The notes: generated from the sequence alone by a model not told the origin. 64,000 bases of DNA from Dokdonella sp. (GCF_017744955.1 NZ_JAGIAG010000018.1:124001-188000), one strand, 5' to 3'. Counted from the first letter of the stretch, positions 31,781-43,472 are shown. A program made the numbers and translations.

Positions 31781-32650
31781 ATGATCGACCTCGACTGGCT
31801 GCACGAAGCGGCACTGCTGATTCCGCTGACCGGCTTGCTCGGCCTGCTGGTCGGCAGCTTCCTCAACGTCGTCATTCTGCGCCTGCCGAGACGGCTGGAG
31901 CACGAATGGCGTCTGCAGGCGCGCGAACTGCTCGCGAGCGAGGGCGACGCCGAAGCGCCGCCGCCCGACCTCGTCTTCACCGGATCGCACTGTCCGCAAT
32001 GCAAACACCGACTGTCGGTGTTCGACAACATCCCGCTGCTGAGCTGGCTGGCACTGCGCGGGCGCTGTCGCTACTGCAAGGCATCGATTTCCTGGCAGTA
32101 CCCGCTGGTCGAGCTGCTGACTGCGCTCGCATCGACCACGATCGCGTGCAAGTTCGGTCTCGGTTGGCCGCTCGGCGCCGGGCTCGCCTTCACCTGGATA
32201 TTGATCGCCGCTGCCGGCATCGATGCGCGCACGCAGTTGCTGCCGGACCAATTGACGCTGCCCCTGCTCTGGCTCGGTCTGCTGCTCACGTTGGTTCCAT
32301 TGTTCGTATCGCCGTCCGCTGCCATCGTCGGCGCGGCGATCGGCTATCTCAGCCTCTGGTCCGTGTACTGGCTGTTCAAGCTAGCGACAGGCAAGGAAGG
32401 CATGGGTTACGGTGATTTCAAGCTGCTCGGCGCGCTCGGCGCCTGGATGGGCGCGTCCGCCCTGCTGCCGATCGTGTTGCTGTCGGCGCTGGTCGGCGCC
32501 GTGGTCGGCGGCCTCGTGCTCGCACTGCGCGGCCAGGATCGCAGCACGCCGATTCCGTTCGGCCCCTTCATCGCTGCAGCGGGCTGGGTCTGGTTCGTGT
32601 TCGGGGATCGCCTCGGCGAGTTCTACGCGCGCTTGTTCGGCCTGCAGTGA
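31781..32650 (+). CDS. pilD: PilD, prepilin peptidase and N-methyltransferase
   Basis: PilD cleaves the prepilin leader and methylates the new N-terminus. The 289-residue membrane protein starts MIDLDWLHEAALLIPLTG. It has the cytoplasmic zinc loop with CPQCKHRL and CRYCKAS and eight or so hydrophobic segments. The two catalytic aspartates are in AAAGIDARTQLLPD and GYGDFKLLGALGAW. It follows pilC closely and precedes coaE by 31 bases. G+C rises back to the window norm within this gene. Confidence 0.97.
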   Translation: MIDLDWLHEAALLIPLTGLLGLLVGSFLNVVILRLPRRLEHEWRLQARELLASEGDAEAPPPDLVFTGSHCPQCKHRLSVFDNIPLLSWLALRGRCRYCKASISWQYPLVELLTALASTTIACKFGLGWPLGAGLAFTWILIAAAGIDARTQLLPDQLTLPLLWLGLLLTLVPLFVSPSAAIVGAAIGYLSLWSVYWLFKLATGKEGMGYGDFKLLGALGAWMGASALLPIVLLSALVGAVVGGLVLALRGQDRSTPIPFGPFIAAAGWVWFVFGDRLGEFYARLFGLQ

Positions 32651-32681
32651 GGCACGAGCGCGCTGCCGTACACTTCACGGC

Positions 32682-33299
32682 ATGCGCGCACTCCCCTTCA
32701 TCGTCGCCCTGACCGGCGGCATCGCCAGCGGCAAGTCGGCCGCGAGCGATCGCTTCGCCGAACTCGGCGCCGAGGTGATCGACGCCGATCGGATCGCGCG
32801 TGAGCTGGTCGCCCCCGGACAGCCGGCGCTGGCCGAAATCGCAGCCGCGTTCGGTCCGGAAGCGCTCGACGCGAGTGGCGCGCTCGATCGCCGCACCATG
32901 CGCGAGCGCGTGTTCGCCGAGCCGGCCGCACGCCGCCGACTCGAGGCGATCCTGCATCCCCGCGTGCGCCACGCGCTGCGTGAGCGCGCGGGCGCCAGCA
33001 CGGCACCTTACGTCGTGCTGGCCATTCCGCTGCTGACGGAAAGCGGAGGCTACGACTGGGTCGACCGCGTGCTCGTCGTCGACACGCCGCGCGAGACCCA
33101 GCATCGGCGGCTGGTCGCGCGCGACGACATCACGCCGGAACTCGCGGACGCGATGCTGGATGCGCAGGCCACGCGCGCGCAGCGCCTCGCGCTGGCCGAC
33201 GACGTCGTCGCGAACGACGGCTCGCTTTCCGAACTCCACGCCCGCATCGCGGAGCTGCATCGCCGCTACCTCGCCATGGCGGCACGCAAGCACGCATAG
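32682..33299 (+). CDS. coaE: Dephospho-CoA kinase
   Basis: CoaE phosphorylates dephospho-CoA, the last step of CoA synthesis. The start at 32682 (MRALPFIVALTGGIASGKSA) gives 205 residues. It shows the P-loop GGIASGKS, DADRIARELV, and the lid and base-binding segments ending in VANDGSLSELHARIAELH. coaE directly following pilD is a common gammaproteobacterial arrangement. A longer reading from 32412 lies inside pilD and is rejected. Confidence 0.96.
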   Translation: MRALPFIVALTGGIASGKSAASDRFAELGAEVIDADRIARELVAPGQPALAEIAAAFGPEALDASGALDRRTMRERVFAEPAARRRLEAILHPRVRHALRERAGASTAPYVVLAIPLLTESGGYDWVDRVLVVDTPRETQHRRLVARDDITPELADAMLDAQATRAQRLALADDVVANDGSLSELHARIAELHRRYLAMAARKHA

Positions 33300-33368
33300 G
33301 AACGAAATCGGGCGCCGACCTCACCGTGCTCGCGCAGCAGGCCGCCACGGCGACACCGTCCGGCCACC

Positions 33369-33980
33369 TCAGCGGCGCCGACACAGCACCATGGTCCACG
33401 GCAACGGCGTGCGCACGTCGACCACCTCGAAACGCCGCGCGAGCAAGCGGAGAAAGCCGTCCCGGTTCCAGTGATTGAGATGCCCCGGCGTATTGCCGAA
33501 AGCGCGCAGGTACTTGCCGCGCGCCATGTTCAAGGCGCGCCACAACGGCTCTCGCGGCACGCTCGTCAGCAAATATGGCTGCGCGAGTTCTGCCAGGGTG
33601 TCGACGCCGAGGTTCGGATCGTCGAGATGCTCCAGCACTTCGCAGCAAACGACGAGCGGAGCCGCCTCGCGCACCACGTCGATCGTCTCGATCGGCTGGG
33701 TCCAGAACTCGGCACTCGCACCGGCGCGCGCCGCCCGCGCGCGAGCTTCCTCGACGATCTCGGCGGAGATGTCGCAGCCGCGCACGCGAAAACCGCGCTG
33801 TGCGAGCCGTATGGACAACTCCCCTTCGCCGCAACCGATTTCCAGCGCGTTCGACACCGGTACCTGCGCCGCGAGACGATCGAACGCGTCGAGGAATCCG
33901 TGCATCAAGCGACGCGCGATCGGATTGGTCGTGCGGTACTTGTCGTAGTAGTTGCCGGCGGGCCGACCACTGGCGCTCAT
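33369..33980 (-). CDS. SAM-dependent class I methyltransferase
   Basis: This 203-residue protein starts MSASGRPAGNYYDKYRTTNP. It has SAM motif I ALEIGCGEGELS, motif II around RGCDISAEIVEEAR, and VCCEVLEHLDDP. The substrate is unknown. It resembles methyltransferases encoded beside sugar- or lipid-modifying glycosyltransferases. Its start overlaps the glycosyltransferase stop by four bases, so the two are coupled and may act on the same lipid-linked or surface sugar substrate. Confidence 0.88.
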   Translation of the reverse strand: MSASGRPAGNYYDKYRTTNPIARRLMHGFLDAFDRLAAQVPVSNALEIGCGEGELSIRLAQRGFRVRGCDISAEIVEEARARAARAGASAEFWTQPIETIDVVREAAPLVVCCEVLEHLDDPNLGVDTLAELAQPYLLTSVPREPLWRALNMARGKYLRAFGNTPGHLNHWNRDGFLRLLARRFEVVDVRTPLPWTMVLCRRR

Positions 33981-34969
33981 TGCGCCCGCTCTCTCGCGTC
34001 GGTTATCGCTTCCGTCGGCGAGGACGAGTGCGCGACGTCTTCCAGCTGCCGCACGCGCCAGTCGATGCCTTCGAGCAGGCGGCGATTGACGCCGAGCAGA
34101 TCGGCGACGAAGCCGAGCATCAGCGCGATCAGGCCGATCGTGATCGACGCCGCCGCGAGCAGCGCGGACTGCACGTGTCCGGCGCCTTCGCCGGCGAACT
34201 TGTGCGCGAGGTACCACCCGCCCGACCCGAGCCCGAGCAGCAGGAAGAACGACGCGATCAGCGAAAAGAACACGAGCGGGCGATAGGTCGCGAAGATGCG
34301 CACGATCGTCGACGCCGAACGCCAGACGTAGCGACCGATGCTCTTGACCAGACGCGACGGGCGCAGATCCGGATTCGTGCGCACCGGCACCGACAGCACG
34401 CGGATGTTGCTGTGACCGGCTTGAATGATCGTTTCCAGCGTGTAGGTGTAGGCGCTGAAGACGTTGAGGCGCTGGGCCGCCTCGCGCGTGAACGCGCGGA
34501 AACCGCTCGGCGCGTCGACGACCTCGGTGTTGCTGGCCAGCCGGACCACCCAGCTGCCGATCTCCTGCAGACGCTTCTTCAGCCAGGAGAAGTGCTCCGT
34601 CGCGGCGATCGGACGCGCGCCGATGACGATCTCCGCGCGCCCGTCGATGATCGGCTGCACCAGGCTCTCGATGTCGCGCGCGTCGTACTGGTTGTCGGCG
34701 TCGGTGTTGACGATGATGTCGGCGCCGCTGGCGACGGCGGCTTCGAGTCCGGTCATGAACGCGGCCGCGAGTCCGCGGTTGACCGGATGGCGCACGACTC
34801 GATCGGCGCCGAGCGCCGTCGCGACCGCGGCCGTGTCGTCATCGGAACCATCGTCGACGACCAGCCATTCGACCACGTCGCAGCCGGCGACTCGTCGCGG
34901 CAGTTGCGGCATCGCGTGCGGCAAGGATTCCGCTTCGTTGTAGCAGGGAATCTGGATGACGAGCTTCAT
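33977..34969 (-). CDS. Membrane glycosyltransferase family 2
   Basis: The start at 34969 (MKLVIQIPCYNEAESLPHAM) gives 330 residues; a 19-residue in-frame extension is rejected. It shows GT2 motifs IPCYNEAESLP, VVDDGSDDD and the metal-binding NTDADNQYD, with KKRLQEIGSWVVR typical of polyprenyl-phosphate glycosyltransferases (DPM1/ArnC-like). Two C-terminal membrane helices (about 230-255 and 275-300) anchor it. It probably transfers a sugar to a lipid carrier; donor and acceptor are unknown. It is followed by the coupled methyltransferase gene. Confidence 0.9.
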   Translation of the reverse strand: MKLVIQIPCYNEAESLPHAMPQLPRRVAGCDVVEWLVVDDGSDDDTAAVATALGADRVVRHPVNRGLAAAFMTGLEAAVASGADIIVNTDADNQYDARDIESLVQPIIDGRAEIVIGARPIAATEHFSWLKKRLQEIGSWVVRLASNTEVVDAPSGFRAFTREAAQRLNVFSAYTYTLETIIQAGHSNIRVLSVPVRTNPDLRPSRLVKSIGRYVWRSASTIVRIFATYRPLVFFSLIASFFLLLGLGSGGWYLAHKFAGEGAGHVQSALLAAASITIGLIALMLGFVADLLGVNRRLLEGIDWRVRQLEDVAHSSSPTEAITDARERAQ

Positions 34970-35093
34970 GAATCGCGGCGCACTCCCCAGGCGTTGCCGC
35001 ATAGTAACGGAACCGGGCTCGATCACGTCCCATCGTGCGCCAAGGTGAAAATCCGTTCACCTCGGCGCGCTCGATGCGTGCCGCGGCGACGCC

Positions 35094-36068
35094 TCAGACG
35101 TCCCACAGGGCCCGAATGGCCGCGATTCCCTGCGCGCCGCTGACCTGCGCGGCGTCGACGTCGTCGATTTCCATGCCACCGAGCGCGTAGACGGGCAGCG
35201 TCGTCGCTTCGACGAGCTCGGCGAAGCCCTCCCAACCCAGCGTCGGCGCGTCTTCGTGGCTCGGCGTGGGAAATACCGGACCCAGGGTTGCGAAATCCGC
35301 GCCGATGCGCACGGCCTGCGCCAGCTCGCCGGCATCGTGGCAGGACACGCCGACCCACCGATCCGCCGGCAGCGGACGCTGGGTCAACGTCGCCGCGATC
35401 GCCGCCGGCAGATGCACGCCGTCGAGGCCGAGCACGGCGGCAAGTTTCCAGTCGCCGTTCAACAGCAGCTGTGCGCCGTAGTCGCGGCACAGATTGCGCG
35501 CTGTGCGCGCGACGCGCGCCAGGCGGTCGCTCGGCCAGCCCGGCAGACGCAGCTGGATCAGCCGTACGCCCTTGCGGCAGGCGCGCTCGATGCCGCGCAC
35601 GACGGTGTCGGTCTCCTCCGGCGGCAGCGGCGGCGTGATCAGATAACGGTCGGACAGACGCAACGCCGTCACGGCGGGACGATCGGCCGGCGGCATCTCG
35701 ATGCGCGCGAGATCCTCGACCTCGGCCCAGGCCAGCTTCTGGTTTTCGCGCGCGAGCACGATGCCCGAGTGCGACGAGACCTGCCACACGTCGAGCAGGA
35801 TGCGCTGCTCCGGGTAGGCGTGCGGAACCGCGATCAGCGGCCGCGCGGACTCGACGACGACGCCGAGCTCCTCGCGCAATTCGCGTGCGAGCGCGTCGAT
35901 CGGCAGCTCGCCGTCCTCGCACTTGCCGCCCGGAAATTCCCACAGCCCGGCCAGGTGCTTGCCCGCGGGGCGCTGCGCGATCAGCACGCGCCCCTGGCTG
36001 TCGCGCAGAACTCCGGCGACGACGTGGATCCGCTTCGACTCCTGCGCGAATCCCGAATCCGGAATCAC
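35094..36068 (-). CDS. Nudix (MutT-like) hydrolase fused to a ThiE/TenI-like domain
   Basis: This 324-residue two-domain protein has an N-terminal Nudix hydrolase (about 10-135). The Nudix box is GKCEDGELPIDALARELREE followed by LGV, so 8-oxo-dGTP-type pyrophosphatase activity is likely. The C-terminal domain (about 140-324) is TIM-barrel-like, related to thiamine phosphate synthase or TenI (LLLNGDWKLAAVLGLDGVHL, GPVFPTPSHEDAPTLGWEGF). Lysines expected in active ThiE seem replaced (IQLRLPGW, SHEDA), so this half may not make thiamine phosphate. MutT-ThiE fusions next to secA are known. The first ~10 residues come from a dispersed repeat. Confidence 0.88.
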   Translation of the reverse strand: MIPDSGFAQESKRIHVVAGVLRDSQGRVLIAQRPAGKHLAGLWEFPGGKCEDGELPIDALARELREELGVVVESARPLIAVPHAYPEQRILLDVWQVSSHSGIVLARENQKLAWAEVEDLARIEMPPADRPAVTALRLSDRYLITPPLPPEETDTVVRGIERACRKGVRLIQLRLPGWPSDRLARVARTARNLCRDYGAQLLLNGDWKLAAVLGLDGVHLPAAIAATLTQRPLPADRWVGVSCHDAGELAQAVRIGADFATLGPVFPTPSHEDAPTLGWEGFAELVEATTLPVYALGGMEIDDVDAAQVSGAQGIAAIRALWDV

Positions 36069-36078
36069 GAACCCCGGC

Positions 36079-36080
<2 letters not shown>
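36047..36080. repeat. GATTCGG-family repeat at the Nudix gene start
   Basis: On the minus strand the copy reads GAGCCGGGGTTCGTGATTCC and continues GGATTCGGGATTCGC. It fills the secA-Nudix gap and supplies the ATG and residues IPDSGFA of the Nudix protein. Confidence 0.78.
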
Positions 36081-38835
<2,755 letters not shown>

Positions 38836-39240
38836 GGATGGTCTTCGACGATGAGTGCAGGGAACGCGCCGGATGCGGCGCGGTAGATGGATCCGGCCCG
38901 CCGAGTCTTGCGGCGATCGGCCCGCGAAAAGCACCGAACCCGCGATGATACGGCCTCAGGCCGGCCCAATACAGAGCCAGCTTTGTGCCGCGGGTTCCGC
39001 TTTCAAGGCATTTGGGCGACGGGGCCGTCCCGGAGAAACCTGGGAATCGCGGCCGGAGACGGCCACGAGCGGACCTTCAGGGACACCGCTCCCGCAGCCG
39101 CCACCTCGGCGGCCCGAATGAATCGCCTGGTTTCCCACGGCGCGGCCCCGCATGACCGCGGATTGGACCACCGCACGCGGTCTTCGTGACCCGCGGTCAT
39201 CCTGCCCGCAGGGGCAGCGCGCCTGAAGGCGCGCGCCCCC
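38836..39240 (-). other. secA upstream region, 405 bases without a supported gene
   Basis: No open frame here has a signal sequence or family features. Structure seen: a perfect 10-bp inverted repeat, ATGACCGCGG (39152-39161) with CCGCGGTCAT (39191-39200); a candidate minus-strand -10 TATCAT (38950-38945) flanked by the palindrome CGGCC-TCA-GGCCG (38951-38963); and a stem formed by GCGCGCCTGA (39217-39226) with TCAGGCGCGC (39241-39250) at the end of the M23 gene. The region could carry a secA promoter and leader. Confidence 0.5.
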
Positions 39241-40182
39241 TCAGGCGCGCGTGACGCGCTGGGATTTCACGTAGATCAGCGGATTGACCGCGCGCCCGTT
39301 CAGCCAGACCTCGAAATGGCAATGCGGACCGGTCGAACGGCCGGTCGAGCCGACCTTGGCGATCGTCTGCCCGGCGTGCACGCGCGTGCCGGCCTCGGCC
39401 ACGTTCACGGAGTTGTGCGCGTAGCGCGTCATGTAGCCGTTGCCGTGGTCGATCTCGACCACGTTGCCGTAGCCGCTGCGCTGGCCCGACCAGGTCACCA
39501 CGCCGTCGGCGACCGCGTTGATGTTGGAGCCGAGCGGCGCGTCGAAGTCGAGTCCGAGATGCGTACCGGCATGGCCGTCGAGCGGATCGGTGCGCGCGCC
39601 GAAGCCGGAAGAGATGTAGCCCTGCGCCACCGGCATGCCGCTCGGCAGCAGCGCGTTGTCGATCTTGCGGTCGCGCAGCAGGTTCTCCAGCACGCCGAGC
39701 TGGGCTTCCTGGCGGTCGAACTCGGCACGCAGGCCGTCGACGCCGTTCTGGATCGGCAGCGAGGTCGCGACCAGGCTGACCGAGTCCTCCGGGCCGCCCA
39801 TCGCCGGGGCGCTGGAGAAGTCGAACTCGCCGTCGTCGAGCTTGCCGACCTCGGTCAGGCGTTCACCGAGCGCGTTCAGACGGGTGGCCTGCGCCTGCAG
39901 GCGGCCGAGCTGCACCGCCAGCGCGTCGAGGCTGCGGTGCGAATCGTTGTCGAGATTGGCCAGCTGCTCGCGCTGGTGAGCCAGGGTCGCGCGCAGATCG
40001 GCCAGTTCGTGCGCCGCCGGACCGTACGAGCCGCCGAGCGCCACGCCCACGCCGAAACCGAGTGCGACCAGGCAAAACGCACAACCGGCGCCGACCGCCA
40101 GCGCCAGCAGGCGGATGCGCCGGCTGCCGAGATCGATGCGGCGTGGTGCCGAGTGCGCATTGCCGACGATAATGATGTTCAT
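39241..40182 (-). CDS. M23 (LytM-type) peptidoglycan endopeptidase-like protein
   Basis: This 313-residue protein has an N-terminal membrane anchor (about 25-50), a coiled-coil region (about 55-115) and a C-terminal M23 peptidase domain (about 190-310). The zinc ligands appear intact: GTHLGLDFDAP (His-x-x-x-Asp) and the HCHFEVWLNG motif, with RYAHNS. It is likely a periplasm-facing peptidoglycan hydrolase. It lies between secA and dciA/lpxC, a conserved position in this order. It is divergent from dciA. Confidence 0.93.
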   Translation of the reverse strand: MNIIIVGNAHSAPRRIDLGSRRIRLLALAVGAGCAFCLVALGFGVGVALGGSYGPAAHELADLRATLAHQREQLANLDNDSHRSLDALAVQLGRLQAQATRLNALGERLTEVGKLDDGEFDFSSAPAMGGPEDSVSLVATSLPIQNGVDGLRAEFDRQEAQLGVLENLLRDRKIDNALLPSGMPVAQGYISSGFGARTDPLDGHAGTHLGLDFDAPLGSNINAVADGVVTWSGQRSGYGNVVEIDHGNGYMTRYAHNSVNVAEAGTRVHAGQTIAKVGSTGRSTGPHCHFEVWLNGRAVNPLIYVKSQRVTRA

Positions 40183-40211
40183 AGTTGCAGACGCTTCAGT
40201 TCGTATTCGTC

Positions 40212-40676
40212 ATGTCGCCACGTCGCAATCCTCTCCAGGTCTCCGCGGTCGGCCCGAAGCCGGCAGCGGAGTGCATCGCACTCGACACGCTCGCGGATCG
40301 CGCGCGTGCGCTGGATGCGCTGGACGAGAAACTGCGCCTCCTGTTGCCCGCTGCGGTCGCTCGCGAGACTCGTCTCGCGGACGTACGCAACGGACGCATC
40401 GTCTTTCTGGCGTCCAATCCGACCTGGGCCAGCCGTCTCAGGCTGTATCAAGCAGCCCTGTTGGCCGAAGCCCGTACCGCACTCGGCGGTAGCGTCGAAC
40501 GTTTCGCCGTGAAAGTGGCGCCCTTGCCGGCCGTTCCACCGGAACCGGCAAAGCCGAAACCGCTTTCTGCCGCCACCGCCCGACACTTGCGAGCGGCAGC
40601 GAAAGCCCTTCCCGACCCGGAACTCCAGGCCCTCTATCTACAACTGGCGTCCATCGCCGCTGATGATTCCAACTAG
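40212..40676 (+). CDS. dciA: DciA, DUF721 replicative-helicase loader
   Basis: DciA (DUF721) is the ancestral loader or stimulator of the DnaB helicase in bacteria lacking DnaC. I choose the ATG at 40212 (MSPRRNPLQVSAVG), giving 154 residues; an ATG at 40185 adds nine residues and nearly abuts the divergent M23 start. The core includes LLPAAVARETRLADVRNGRI and VFLASNPTWASRLRLYQAAL, the KH-like fold of the family. The Pro/Lys linker and C-terminal helix follow. Confidence 0.88.
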   Translation: MSPRRNPLQVSAVGPKPAAECIALDTLADRARALDALDEKLRLLLPAAVARETRLADVRNGRIVFLASNPTWASRLRLYQAALLAEARTALGGSVERFAVKVAPLPAVPPEPAKPKPLSAATARHLRAAAKALPDPELQALYLQLASIAADDSN

Positions 40677-40916
40677 GAGCCGGGGCGGCCCCTGTTCCCC
40701 GCAACGGACTTCCTGGCGGAAGCCGATTCTTCTTCTTGTCGGGCCGGGCGTCGTGCCAGGGCCTGTTCGGCGGACGCTTTGCGTTCCGGCCGCCGCGAAC
40801 GTCGCCGCTCGCGGAAACCCGGCGCGCTTCCTGCGCCGGGGAAAACTTACCGTTTCAATACCGCTTCCCGCCGTCATCCCGGCCCGCACCGGAATGCAGC
40901 ATCGCTTGTTCTTGTT

Positions 40917-41828
40917 TCAGATCGCCTGCGCCGGGTGGGCGTAGGAAATCGGCGCCTCGCGTTCGTCCTCGAAGCTGACTTCTTCCCAAGCCGTCTTGTC
41001 CACCAGCAAGGTGCGCAGCAGCTTGTTGTTCAGCTCGTGACCCGACTTGTAGCCGTAGAACGCGCCGATCAGGCTGTGTCCGAGCAGGTACAGATCGCCG
41101 ATCGCGTCGAGGATCTTGTGCTTGACGAATTCGTCCTCGTAACGCAGGCCGTCCTCGTTCAGGACACGGTAGTCGTCGAGCACGATCGCGTTGTCCATCG
41201 AACCGCCGAGCGCGAGGTTCTTCTCGCGCAGCATCTCGATGTCGCGCATGAAGCCGAACGTGCGCGCACGCGAGACTTCCTTGACGAACGAGGTCGTCGA
41301 GAAGTCGATCTCGCTGGTCGAGGAGCGCTTGGTGAACATCGGATGGTTGAAGTCGATCGAGAAGCCGACCTTGAAGCCGTCGAACGGCTCGAAGCGGGCC
41401 CACTTGTCGCCGTCGCGGACGGTGACCGACTTCTTGATGCGGATGAACCGCTTCGCCTTGGCCTGCTCTTCGATGCCCGCCGACTGCAGCAGGAACACGA
41501 ACGGGCCGGAGCTGCCGTCCATGATCGGCACTTCCGGCGCCGAGAGGTCGACGTAGGCGTTGTCGATGCCGAGGCCGGCCATCGCGGAGAGCAGATGCTC
41601 GATCGTGGCGATACGGACATCGCCCTTGACCAACGTGGTCGAGAGGCGGGTGTCGCCTACGTTCTCGCAGCTGGAACGGATTTCGACTGGGTTTGGAAGG
41701 TCTACGCGGCGAAACACGATACCCGTGTCCACCGCCGCTGGACGCAAGGTCATATAGACCTTCTCGCCGGTATGAAGACCTACGCCCGTCGCTCTGATGA
41801 TGTTTTTGAGCGTGCGCTGTCTGATCAT
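40917..41828 (-). CDS. lpxC: LpxC, UDP-3-O-acyl-GlcNAc deacetylase
   Basis: LpxC catalyses the committed step of lipid A synthesis. The 303-residue protein starts MIRQRTLKNIIRATGVGLHT. Zinc ligands are in IEHLLSAMAGL and KHKILDAIGDLYLLGH, and SSGPFVFLLQSAG and the SMDNAIVLDDYRVLNEDGL segment are typical of the family. It lies 308 bases downstream of ftsZ; an unusual palindrome at 41919-41956 precedes it. Confidence 0.98.
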   Translation of the reverse strand: MIRQRTLKNIIRATGVGLHTGEKVYMTLRPAAVDTGIVFRRVDLPNPVEIRSSCENVGDTRLSTTLVKGDVRIATIEHLLSAMAGLGIDNAYVDLSAPEVPIMDGSSGPFVFLLQSAGIEEQAKAKRFIRIKKSVTVRDGDKWARFEPFDGFKVGFSIDFNHPMFTKRSSTSEIDFSTTSFVKEVSRARTFGFMRDIEMLREKNLALGGSMDNAIVLDDYRVLNEDGLRYEDEFVKHKILDAIGDLYLLGHSLIGAFYGYKSGHELNNKLLRTLLVDKTAWEEVSFEDEREAPISYAHPAQAI

Positions 41829-42136
41829 TTTTATGCGTTAACCCCTGGGGCAGGGCTGACAAAACGCGGAGGAGACTAGCACAGCGAACTTGTGGAGAAA
41901 AGTTAAGCGATGTATGGAACCGACAGAATGTCGCTTTTTAGCAACATTCTGCCGGTCCGTTCCGCACGAAATCCTCACTCTTCCTTGACGTCGACGAAAC
42001 CCGCCGTCGCGACGCCACGCGACAGCGGAACCGGGATCCGGCGATGCGCAATGCGCGTCGCCGGTCTCGCATCGACGTCCCCTCGGAAGGCGGACGGCGC
42101 GGATTTTTCAGGATGGGAAGTGCAACGATTCGCCCA
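41829..42136 (-). other. ftsZ-lpxC intergenic region
   Basis: These 308 bases contain the 38-bp palindrome (41919-41956), a second GC-rich hairpin near 42038-42064 (CCGGCGA arm with TCGCCGG), probably after ftsZ, and an A+T-rich stretch just before lpxC with an extended -10-like TGCTAGTCT on the minus strand. No gene is visible. Confidence 0.6.
41919..41956. promoter_or_regulatory. 38-bp near-perfect palindrome upstream of lpxC
   Basis: Left arm 41919-41935 and right arm 41940-41956 pair at 15 of 17 positions around a TTTT loop; the arm core is CAGAATGT and ACATTCTG. It is either a long operator or a very stable RNA hairpin in the ftsZ-lpxC gap, about 90 bases before the lpxC start. Confidence 0.8.
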
Positions 42137-43321
42137 TCAATCCGCCTGTCGACGCAGGAAAGCCGGAATGTCGAGGTAGTCGCTCGGTGCTTCCGGAGCC
42201 GCCGCCGGCGCCGGGTGGTCGAGTGCCGTCGCGCGCATCGGCTGCCCCGGAATGCCGAGGTAGTCGACCTCGCCGGTGGTCGCGTTGCGCACGACGCGCA
42301 TCTGCGGACGCGTCTGCACGCTCATCTCGCGCTCGCGCGGCTCGCGCAGCGGCTGGCGGGCGACGGCCCGGTTCAAGCCGGTGGCGACCACGGTCACGCG
42401 CACCTCGTCCTTCAGCTCCGGATCGAGCGCGGTGCCGACCACCACGGTCGCGTCCTCGCTGGCGAACTCGTGGATGACCTGGCCGATGTCGTCGAACTCG
42501 CGCATGGTCAGGTTCGGTCCGGCCGTCACATTGACCAGGATGCCGCAGGCGCCGGCGAGGTTGACGTCGTCCAGCAGCGGGTTGTTGATCGCCGCCTCGG
42601 CCGCCGCCACCGCGCGGTCGTCGCCCTTGGCCGTGCCCGAGCCCATCATCGCCATGCCCATCTCGGACATGACCGTGCGCACGTCGGCGAAGTCGACGTT
42701 GATCAGGCCCGGACGGGTGATCAGGTCGGCGATGCCCTGCACCGCGCCGAGCAGCACGTCGTTGGCCTGCTTGAACGCCGACAGCAGCGTCACGTCGCGA
42801 CCGAGCACGGTGAGCAGCTTCTCGTTCGGCACGGTGATCAGCGAATCGCAGTACTGGCCGAGGTCCTCGATGCCCTTCAGCGCGACCTGCATGCGCCGGC
42901 GGCCCTCGAACGGGAACGGCTTGGTCACCACCGCCACGGTCAGGATGCCGAGCTCCTTGGCCAGCTGCGCGACGACCGGCGCCGCGCCGGTGCCGGTGCC
43001 GCCGCCCATGCCGCAGGTGATGAACGCCATGTCGGCGCCCTGCAGCAGCTCGACGATGCGCTCGCGGTCTTCCAGCGCCGCCTGGCGGCCGACTTCCGGA
43101 TTCGCGCCGGCACCCAGGCCCTTGGTCACGTTCGCGCCGAGCTGAAGCGTGAATTTCGCGCCGCTCGACTTCAGCGCCTGCGCATCGGTGTTGGCGCAGA
43201 CGAAATCCACGCCGTCGACACCGGCCTGGACCATATGGCTGACCGCATTGCCACCGCCACCGCCGACGCCGACCACCTTGATGACAGCATTCGGTGCCAT
43301 TCTTTCTACGAGTTCGAACAT
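42137..43321 (-). CDS. ftsZ: FtsZ, tubulin-like division protein
   Basis: FtsZ forms the cytokinetic ring. The start at 43321 (MFELVERMAPNAVIKVVGVG) gives 394 residues. It has the GTP-binding signature GGGTGTGAAP, the N-terminal GGGGGNAVSHM loop, and the T7 synergy region around LINVDFADVRTVMSEMG. A variable linker leads to the conserved tail SDYLDIPAFLRRQAD, which binds FtsA and ZipA. It follows ftsA after 185 bases that include a REP-like palindrome. Confidence 0.98.
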   Translation of the reverse strand: MFELVERMAPNAVIKVVGVGGGGGNAVSHMVQAGVDGVDFVCANTDAQALKSSGAKFTLQLGANVTKGLGAGANPEVGRQAALEDRERIVELLQGADMAFITCGMGGGTGTGAAPVVAQLAKELGILTVAVVTKPFPFEGRRRMQVALKGIEDLGQYCDSLITVPNEKLLTVLGRDVTLLSAFKQANDVLLGAVQGIADLITRPGLINVDFADVRTVMSEMGMAMMGSGTAKGDDRAVAAAEAAINNPLLDDVNLAGACGILVNVTAGPNLTMREFDDIGQVIHEFASEDATVVVGTALDPELKDEVRVTVVATGLNRAVARQPLREPREREMSVQTRPQMRVVRNATTGEVDYLGIPGQPMRATALDHPAPAAAPEAPSDYLDIPAFLRRQAD

Positions 43322-43472
43322 TTTCCCATCCTCCGCAAGTGAATTGCCGTGTGTCTTATCGTTCCCGGATCCGTGACCTTCCCGGTCCGGTCCGTCCGAC
43401 GCCGGCTGGCGTGCCGGCGTCCTGCGACCGTTTCGGTCGCCTCGCTGCGCTCCTGCGCAACGGTTTCGACAT

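Noticed and set aside
38956..39200. Two short minus-strand reading frames upstream of secA (66-71 codons) that might be SecM-like leader peptides
   Set aside because: Neither has a signal sequence or arrest motif, and their composition looks like shadow frames in G+C-rich DNA.
40677..40916. Possible small gene between dciA and lpxC
   Set aside because: Frames here have no plausible start context or motif; the 240 bases look like a convergent intergenic gap.
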